The notes under the pieces: model-generated
Told to the model about the DNA's origin: nothing
Databases searched by the model: none
What the model saw: the letters and a program-made list of their open reading frames with translations, nothing else
Part shown: piece by piece, positions 43,566 to 48,210 of the stretch
Layout: each line of letters starts with the position of its first letter
Position numbering within the stretch: position 1 is the stretch's first letter
Translations under genes and position numbers: made by a program
Source: Eubacteriales bacterium
GTDB taxonomy: Bacteria > Bacillota > Clostridia > Lachnospirales > Lachnospiraceae
Direction: 5' to 3'
Assembly (NCBI GenBank): GCA_030524585.1
Contig: JAUNGJ010000018.1
Location: 1 to 48,210 of the forward strand
DNA: 48,210 nucleotides

Positions 43566-45107
43566 ATGGCATCAATAAAGAAGCGTAAGAACAGCAGCAG
43601 GCGTGCCAGTATGCGTCGCAAAAGAAAGATGCAGGCGCTGACCGTGCTGGGGATCATAGCCTTTATGGTGGTTTTCGGCGGTTCCTATGCAGCGCTGAAA
43701 AACTATGTAGAGAAGACGGGCGAGGATGTCATTTGCGATAACATTTATATAGGGACGATGGATGTGTCCGGTATGACGAAGAAGGAGGCTGTAGAAGCCC
43801 TCAGCGCTCAGGTGCAGGCGGATGAGAGCCGGACGGTAACGCTGAAACTTCGGAGTGAAAATATCGAGACCTTTCTGAAGGAGTTCGGGTATGACAGCCC
43901 GGATATTGAGAAGCTGGCAGAAAAAGCTGTGAAATACGGAAAGAAGGGCAGTATGTGGAAACGCTATCTTCGGATGAAGAAGCTGGAGGATGAAGCATAT
44001 GTTCTGAAAGAAAAATATACGGTTGATGAGGAGAAGATTAAGGAGCTCTGCGATGAGCGGGCAGTACCGCTTCTGCAGGAGCCGGAGAATGCATATATTA
44101 CCAGAAATGCGGACGGTACGCTGAATCTTGTGGATGAAAAGGAAGGCGAAACCATCGATATTGACGTCACGGTACAGAGTGTTACGGATTATCTGAATGG
44201 GAACTGGAAGCATGATGATTTTGAATTAGAACTGACAGTTAAGACAGAGAAGCCGGAGATCGTAAAGGAGGATCTGAAAGATATTACGGATGAGCTTGGC
44301 TCTTATTACACAGATGCCGGCGGCGGGGAGCGATGGACAAATCTGAAAACCGGAGTTGGCAAGCTTAACGGAGTCATTCTTATGCCGGGAGAGGAATTAT
44401 CCGTATACGACACCACAGCGCCCTATACGGAAGAGAATGGCTATGTGGAGGGAACTGCGTATGAAAACGGACAGGTGGTTCCATCCTACGGCGGAGGAAT
44501 CTGTCAGGTATCTACCACTTTATATAATGCGGCAATTTATGCGGAGCTTGAGATTGTGGAGCGGTATCCTCACTCTATGACCGTAGATTATGTGGAGCCG
44601 TCAAGGGATGCGGCGATTGCCGGGGGATATATGGATTTCCGGCTTAAGAATCCTTACAGTACACCTGTGTATATATATGGGGAGATTGATAGCTCGAATC
44701 TGCTTCGGGTTGTGATCTATGGAAAAGAGACAAGACCGGAGAACCGAACTGTTGAATTTGAGAGCGAGACACTTAGTACGGAGCCGTATTCCGTAACCTA
44801 TAAAGCAAATTCGGAGCTGCCATTTGGGGAAATGCAGTATACGGGCAATCCCCACACCGGACGGGAGGCCAGACTATGGAAGATCGTCTATGAAGACGGT
44901 GTGCAGGTAAGCAGAGATATTTTTAACACCAGTACATATGAGAAGTCAGATGAAATTATAGAAATCGGAACCGCAGGGGGCAGTGCTTCGGCGGTCCGTG
45001 CGCTGGAGACAGCGATTGCAGAGCAGGATATGGACGCGATCAACAGTGCGATCAATGCAGGAAGCGGTGCTTCTTCTGATGATGAGGAGACGGAGACAGA
45101 CGAATGA
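43566..45107 (+). CDS. VanW family protein with peptidoglycan-binding-like domain
   Basis: A 513-residue secreted or anchored protein. A very basic N-terminus is followed by one membrane helix (about 24-46). A PG_binding_4-type domain (around DNIYIGTMDVSGMTKKEAVE) follows, and then the VanW domain (about 250-385) with its SVYDTTAPYTEENGYVEGTA and GGGICQVSTTLYNAAIYAE signature. The C-terminal region near residues 405-480 resembles a G5-like beta domain, and the tail is acidic. It probably acts at the cell wall; the precise role is unknown. The start is ATG 43566, following GAGAGGTG. Confidence 0.9.
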   Translation: MASIKKRKNSSRRASMRRKRKMQALTVLGIIAFMVVFGGSYAALKNYVEKTGEDVICDNIYIGTMDVSGMTKKEAVEALSAQVQADESRTVTLKLRSENIETFLKEFGYDSPDIEKLAEKAVKYGKKGSMWKRYLRMKKLEDEAYVLKEKYTVDEEKIKELCDERAVPLLQEPENAYITRNADGTLNLVDEKEGETIDIDVTVQSVTDYLNGNWKHDDFELELTVKTEKPEIVKEDLKDITDELGSYYTDAGGGERWTNLKTGVGKLNGVILMPGEELSVYDTTAPYTEENGYVEGTAYENGQVVPSYGGGICQVSTTLYNAAIYAELEIVERYPHSMTVDYVEPSRDAAIAGGYMDFRLKNPYSTPVYIYGEIDSSNLLRVVIYGKETRPENRTVEFESETLSTEPYSVTYKANSELPFGEMQYTGNPHTGREARLWKIVYEDGVQVSRDIFNTSTYEKSDEIIEIGTAGGSASAVRALETAIAEQDMDAINSAINAGSGASSDDEETETDE

Positions 45108-46048
45108 TTCATTGGGACAAAACACATTGGGAAATGACGGCAGCAAAAGAGCCGGGCAACAATTGTATAATGACGGATAGCTGTCTGTGCAGTACCGGAA
45201 CTTATTATGGAAGTATGCGGGATATTGGGGCTTACGCATTGCTTGCGGAGGCCAATGAACTGGCGTCCAGAGGTGTGTACCGCGTATCTGCTGAGGTGCA
45301 GATTACGATTCCGGCGGATATGGACAGGTCCAGAATTAATTCTGTCAGGAATCATATGGCGTGGGGCAGAGAACGGCTTCTAAAGGACGGCTTTGTATTC
45401 GATGACCTGTCTGTGGAGGGGAAAATGAACAGCGCTCTGCGCGTGCCGGCGGTAACGGTTACGTCCATAGGGCAGGCGGAGAGGAAAGAGCGTCTGGCAA
45501 GTGCGCTTATGACCGCACGAGCCGGTCAGGATATTTTGCTTGTGGGATGGATCGGACTAGAAGGGATGCTTCGGATCATTGGAGAAAAGGAAGCGAAGCT
45601 TCGGGAACGGTTTACGCCTGCGTTTATTAGGCAGATGAAGGCCTGTGACAGCGAAATCTGCGGTCTTGAAAAGATAGCTGCTGCTGATGCCAGCGGCGTA
45701 TCTGTCATGCGTCAGGTATCCGAGGGCGGGATACTGGCGGCGCTGTGGGATCTGGCGAAGGAGACAGAACTTGGGTTAAAGCTGGACATGAAAAAAATGG
45801 CTGTCCGGCAGGAAACTATTGAGGTATGTGAGTATTTCCGGCTGAATCCTTATCAGCTTACTTCTGGCGGATGTTTTTTGATGCTTGCTGAACATGGAGA
45901 AGTAGTGGCAGATGCGCTGAAACAGGAAGGCATTCAGGCGGCTGTGATCGGGCAGCTGACTGATAATAATGATAAAGTAATTCATAATGGCGAGGATGTG
46001 CGGTATATTGACCGCCCCGCGCCGGATGAACTGATGAAAATATTTTAA
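45104..46048 (+). CDS. AIR synthase-related (PurM/HypE-like) protein
   Basis: A 314-residue protein of the PurM/ThiL/HypE ATP-binding fold. The N-terminal region has Gly-rich and Asp-containing segments (DSCLCSTGTYYGSMRDIGAY), and the C-terminal AIRS_C-like domain contains SGVSVMRQVSEGGILAALWD and then LTSGGCFLMLAEHGEVVADA. No other hyp, thi or pur genes are nearby, so the substrate is unknown. ATG 45104 overlaps the VanW stop (ATGA), and the Lrp gene follows within 21 bases, suggesting one transcript. Confidence 0.8.
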   Translation: MIHWDKTHWEMTAAKEPGNNCIMTDSCLCSTGTYYGSMRDIGAYALLAEANELASRGVYRVSAEVQITIPADMDRSRINSVRNHMAWGRERLLKDGFVFDDLSVEGKMNSALRVPAVTVTSIGQAERKERLASALMTARAGQDILLVGWIGLEGMLRIIGEKEAKLRERFTPAFIRQMKACDSEICGLEKIAAADASGVSVMRQVSEGGILAALWDLAKETELGLKLDMKKMAVRQETIEVCEYFRLNPYQLTSGGCFLMLAEHGEVVADALKQEGIQAAVIGQLTDNNDKVIHNGEDVRYIDRPAPDELMKIF

Positions 46049-46068
46049 ATGAAAGCAGGGAGAGAACA

Positions 46069-46560
46069 ATGGAAGACACAAGAATCCAAATATTAAATTA
46101 TATCGAAAGAAACTGTAAAGTTGACGCTAAGGAATTGGCAATCCTTCTGGGTACCGATGAGACCACTGTGCTGAATGAGATTGATGCCATGGAGAAGGAG
46201 AAGATCATCTGCGGTTATCACACGATGATCGATTGGGATAAGGCAGGCGTGGAACAGGTGAACGCTTTGATTGAAGTGCATGTAACTCCCCAGAGGGGCA
46301 GAGGCTATGAGAAGATTGCCGAGCGCATTTATAACTATCCGGAGGTTTCTACCGTATCTCTAATTTCAGGCGCGTACGATTTTCTGGTAACTCTTGAAGG
46401 GAGATCGCTGATGGAGGTTTCCCGTTTTGTGTCTGAGAAGCTGTCGCCGATTGACGGAGTTATGAGTACGGCCACGCACTTCATTTTGAAGAAATATAAA
46501 GATCACGGAACGATTCTGGCACAGAAAGAGAAAGAAGAAAGGATGCTGGTGACACCATAA
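46069..46560 (+). CDS. Lrp/AsnC-family transcriptional regulator
   Basis: A 163-residue regulator with an N-terminal winged HTH (KVDAKELAILLGTDETTVLN) and a C-terminal RAM ligand-binding domain (ISGAYDFLVTLEGRSLMEVS with the Gly-x-Tyr-Asp signature). It is coupled by TAATG to an aminotransferase gene, so it probably senses an amino acid and controls its own operon. Confidence 0.93.
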   Translation: MEDTRIQILNYIERNCKVDAKELAILLGTDETTVLNEIDAMEKEKIICGYHTMIDWDKAGVEQVNALIEVHVTPQRGRGYEKIAERIYNYPEVSTVSLISGAYDFLVTLEGRSLMEVSRFVSEKLSPIDGVMSTATHFILKKYKDHGTILAQKEKEERMLVTP

Positions 46561-47732
46561 TGAGAAATCCATTATCAAAACAGATTACAGAGATACAGCC
46601 ATCCGGAATCCGTAAGTTTTTTGACATCGTAAGCGAGATGAAGGATGCAATTTCCCTTGGCGTTGGCGAACCAGACTTTGATACGCCATGGAGAATCCGG
46701 GAAGAAGGAATCTATTCCCTGGAAAGAGGAAGAACATTTTATACCTCCAATGCAGGACTTCAGGAATTGAAGGACGAAATTGTCAAATATCTGCAGCGCA
46801 AGATTGGTGTAACGTATGATGCAAAAAAAGAGGTTGTAGTCACCGTGGGCGGAAGCGAAGCCATTGATATCGGAATGCGTGCCATGCTGGATCCGGGGGA
46901 CGAGGTGCTGATTCCCCAGCCATCCTACGTGTCCTACCTGCCCTGTACGATTCTGGCGGGAGGAGTTCCGGTGGTGATTCCGTTAAAGAATGAGAATGAA
47001 TTCAAGCTTACCAGGGAAGAACTGGAGGCGGTGATCACGCCGAAGACGAAGATTCTGGTACTGCCGTTTCCCAATAATCCTACCGGAGCCATTATGACCA
47101 GAGAAGAACTGGAGCCTATTGCGGAAGTGGTAAAGGAGCATGACCTGTTTGTGATGTCAGATGAGATTTATTCTGAGCTTACTTACAAGGGAACACATAC
47201 CTCCATTGCATCCCTGCCGGGAATGCGGGAACGCACGCTGGTGATCAATGGATTCTCTAAAAGCTTTGCCATGACAGGGTGGAGACTTGGATACGTATGC
47301 GGACCGCAGGTCATTCTGGAGCAGATTCTTAAGATTCATCAGTTCGCAATTATGTGCGCGCCCACCAATAGTCAGTATGCAGCAGTGGAGGCGCTTCGCA
47401 ATTGTGATGATGAAGTGCAGAAAATGCGGGAGGCTTATAACCAGAGAAGACGGTATCTGATGAGCGAATTCCGCCGGATGGGCCTGGAATGCTTCGAGCC
47501 TTATGGCGCGTTCTATGTGTTCCCAAGCATCCGGGAATTCGGAATTACGTCAGATGAATTTGCCACCAGATTCCTGGAGGAAGAGAAAGTGGCGGTAGTT
47601 CCGGGAACCGCATTCGGAGACTGCGGAGAAGGATTCCTTCGGATATCCTATGCATACTCTCTGGAGGATCTGAAAGTGGCGCTGGGAAGATTTGAGAGAT
47701 TTATCAATAAACTGCGTGAGGAAAAAAAGTAA
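46560..47732 (+). CDS. PLP-dependent aminotransferase, class I/II
   Basis: A 390-residue fold-type I aminotransferase. The PLP lysine is Lys234 in NGFSKSFAMTGWRLGYV; the Asn-Pro-Thr-Gly motif appears as LPFPNNPTGAIMTREELEPI, and the Asp-Glu pair as VMSDEIYSELTY. The first strand has LGVGEPDFDTPWRIREEG. It belongs to the group annotated as aspartate/alanine-type or MalY-unrelated class I enzymes; the donor is not determinable. It is translationally coupled with the Lrp gene. Confidence 0.93.
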   Translation: MRNPLSKQITEIQPSGIRKFFDIVSEMKDAISLGVGEPDFDTPWRIREEGIYSLERGRTFYTSNAGLQELKDEIVKYLQRKIGVTYDAKKEVVVTVGGSEAIDIGMRAMLDPGDEVLIPQPSYVSYLPCTILAGGVPVVIPLKNENEFKLTREELEAVITPKTKILVLPFPNNPTGAIMTREELEPIAEVVKEHDLFVMSDEIYSELTYKGTHTSIASLPGMRERTLVINGFSKSFAMTGWRLGYVCGPQVILEQILKIHQFAIMCAPTNSQYAAVEALRNCDDEVQKMREAYNQRRRYLMSEFRRMGLECFEPYGAFYVFPSIREFGITSDEFATRFLEEEKVAVVPGTAFGDCGEGFLRISYAYSLEDLKVALGRFERFINKLREEKK

Positions 47733-47769
47733 TTCCTGTACAACAATGCCAAATGCCGGGTTACATCTA

Positions 47770-47798
47770 TTGCAAATAAAAATTACATATGCTATAAT
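47770..47798 (+). promoter_or_regulatory. Promoter of the candidate antisense RNA
   Basis: TTGCAA, a 17-base spacer and TATAAT, with the extended TATGC just ahead of the -10 box. No open reading frame follows before the terminator at 47845. Confidence 0.75.
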
Positions 47799-47808
47799 GG
47801 CAACAGGC

Positions 47809-47837
47809 AAAAGGATACCAATAGTCCATATAGGACA
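47809..47837. repeat. Direct repeat of the TA locus, copy in the antisense RNA (partner 47993-48021)
   Basis: The two copies share AAAA, GATACCAATA, TCCATA and AGGACA in order, with small differences between the blocks. The partner copy covers the start codon region of the peptide gene. This pair corresponds in position to the DRa/DRb repeats of the par locus of plasmid pAD1. Confidence 0.8.
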
Positions 47838-47844
47838 GCAAAAC

Positions 47845-47884
47845 AAAACCCCCGAAGGTCGTGCATACCTTCGGGGGTTTTTAT
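47845..47884. terminator. Bidirectional terminator shared by the TA RNAs
   Basis: AAAACCCCCGAAGGT pairs perfectly with ACCTTCGGGGGTTTT (15 bases) around CGTGCAT. T-tracts follow on both strands (TTTTTATT on plus; TTTTGTTTT on minus). Confidence 0.92.
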
Positions 47885-47926
47885 TCCATTTATGTATGGC
47901 GGATTAGACCATAGGCTAGTTACCGG

Positions 47927-48013
47927 CTACTCATCACCGTCTAACCATTTGTTGATGAAGTGACAAACCACACCAGCCATGACAGTGATAATAAAAGATA
48001 CCAATATCTCCAT
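47927..48013 (-). CDS. 28-residue hydrophobic peptide, candidate type I (Fst-like) toxin
   Basis: The ORF begins MEILVSFIITVMAGVV and ends INKWLDGDE: a short acidic start, one membrane-length hydrophobic stretch, and a charged tail with Trp-Leu-Asp. Fst/Ldr toxins share this size and layout. A strong ribosome site (AAGGGGGTG, 48028-48020) is well spaced, and upstream CCGCCCC in the leader can pair with it, which would lower translation of the nascent message. A promoter lies at 48060-48090. The convergent short RNA covers its start codon through a direct repeat. The toxin role is inferred, not shown. Confidence 0.7.
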   Translation of the reverse strand: MEILVSFIITVMAGVVCHFINKWLDGDE

Positions 48014-48059
48014 AGAGGACACCCCCTTTCCGTACCAGTCTAGGGGCGGTAACAGGATA

Positions 48060-48090
48060 ATTATAGCATATAAGATGTTAATTATGTAAA
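48060..48090 (-). promoter_or_regulatory. Promoter of the candidate toxin gene
   Basis: On the minus strand, TTTACA, a 19-base spacer and TATAAT with an extended TATGC. The -10 region is the same as in the antisense promoter. The leader would be about 40 nt. Confidence 0.6.
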
Positions 48091-48147
48091 AAATACAGAA
48101 TTTATTTGAAGAAAATAATGCATGTAAAATATAGAATATGAGTAAAC

Positions 48148-48176
48148 TTGAATCTTATCTTTTTTTCCTGTATGAT
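48148..48176 (+). promoter_or_regulatory. Promoter leading out of the window
   Basis: TTGAAT, a 17-base spacer with a T-rich centre and TATGAT. AGGAGTGG at 48188-48195 may be the ribosome site of a gene whose start lies beyond the end. Confidence 0.45.
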
Positions 48177-48210
48177 AGTTTACGACAGGAGTGGAAAGAA
48201 TTGTATTAAG

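Larger units (their letters stand above)
47805..47884 (+). ncRNA. Candidate antisense RNA of a type I toxin-antitoxin locus
   Basis: The promoter at 47770 and the strong terminator at 47845-47884 define a transcript of about 80 nt with no coding frame. Bases 47809-47837 repeat, in the same orientation, the sequence of 47993-48021 that spans the start codon of the convergent small peptide gene (GATACCAATA, TCCATA and AGGACA shared). The RNA is therefore complementary in trans to the peptide's translation start. Its 3' hairpin is also complementary to the 3' hairpin of the convergent message. Confidence 0.65.

Noticed and set aside
47733-48210. A longer protein gene in the final 480 bases
   Set aside because: The only longer frame (71 codons, 47692-47907) overlaps the aminotransferase and the shared terminator and has no start signal; the small-RNA/peptide arrangement accounts for the signals present.

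Overview
The window reads as a chromosomal segment of a Firmicute of class Clostridia, most likely family Lachnospiraceae. The support is strong AGGAGG-type ribosome-binding sites, A/T-rich promoters with TTGACA/TATAAT-like boxes, a large-type SRP RNA, and Lachnospiraceae-type conserved genes (DUF6128, DUF4080 radical SAM, GldA/F/G-DUF4340 ABC cluster). Genus cannot be resolved from the sequence alone. About 88 percent is coding.

Layout. (1) 2-8694, plus strand: a complete nine-gene V-type ATPase operon in the order H/G-C-I-K-F-E-A-B-D, with an unexplained structured repeat between B and D. (2) 8700-12800: an accessory island with two Rpn-family (PD-(D/E)XK) genes sharing a perfectly identical 901-bp core, a truncated third copy, an AraC-type regulator whose frame runs into an HD-domain (SpoT-like) remnant, and an XRE/zinc-ribbon regulator. 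(3) 12822-16590: LysR regulator divergent from an ion-transporter-superfamily permease and proC, then a GNAT acetyltransferase. (4) 16844-21106: GldA/GldF/GldG/DUF4340 ABC exporter-like operon. (5) 21317-27766: pstS-pstC-pstA-pstB-phoU-phoP-phoR in one operon behind recognisable PHO boxes. (6) 27819-33872: DUF89 protein, Sfp-type phosphopantetheinyl transferase, HTH/acidic protein, dgt, DUF6128 protein, tadA. (7) 33983-41050, minus strand: a second, unrelated V-type ATPase operon of the chlamydial/spirochaetal layout E-DUF2764-A-B-D-I-K. (8) 41185-41553: SRP RNA gene with its own promoter and terminator. (9) 41656-47732: radical SAM/B12 protein, a 34-residue membrane protein, VanW protein, AIR-synthase-related protein, Lrp regulator and aminotransferase. 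(10) 47733-48210: no long ORF, but a compact candidate type I toxin-antitoxin locus.

Most notable points. The last 480 bases hold a small hydrophobic peptide gene and a convergent short RNA that share a bidirectional terminator and a pair of direct repeats covering the peptide's start codon; this is the architecture of the Fst/par type I systems, in an apparently unannotated peptide. The two V-ATPases differ in rotor-ring ligands: the second carries the T-Q...Q...E set of Na+-binding K subunits, while the first lacks it, suggesting one Na+ and one H+ enzyme side by side. The Rpn pair shows a gene-conversion-like identical core with divergence in the C-terminal part, where intragenic Rpn antitoxins are known to lie.
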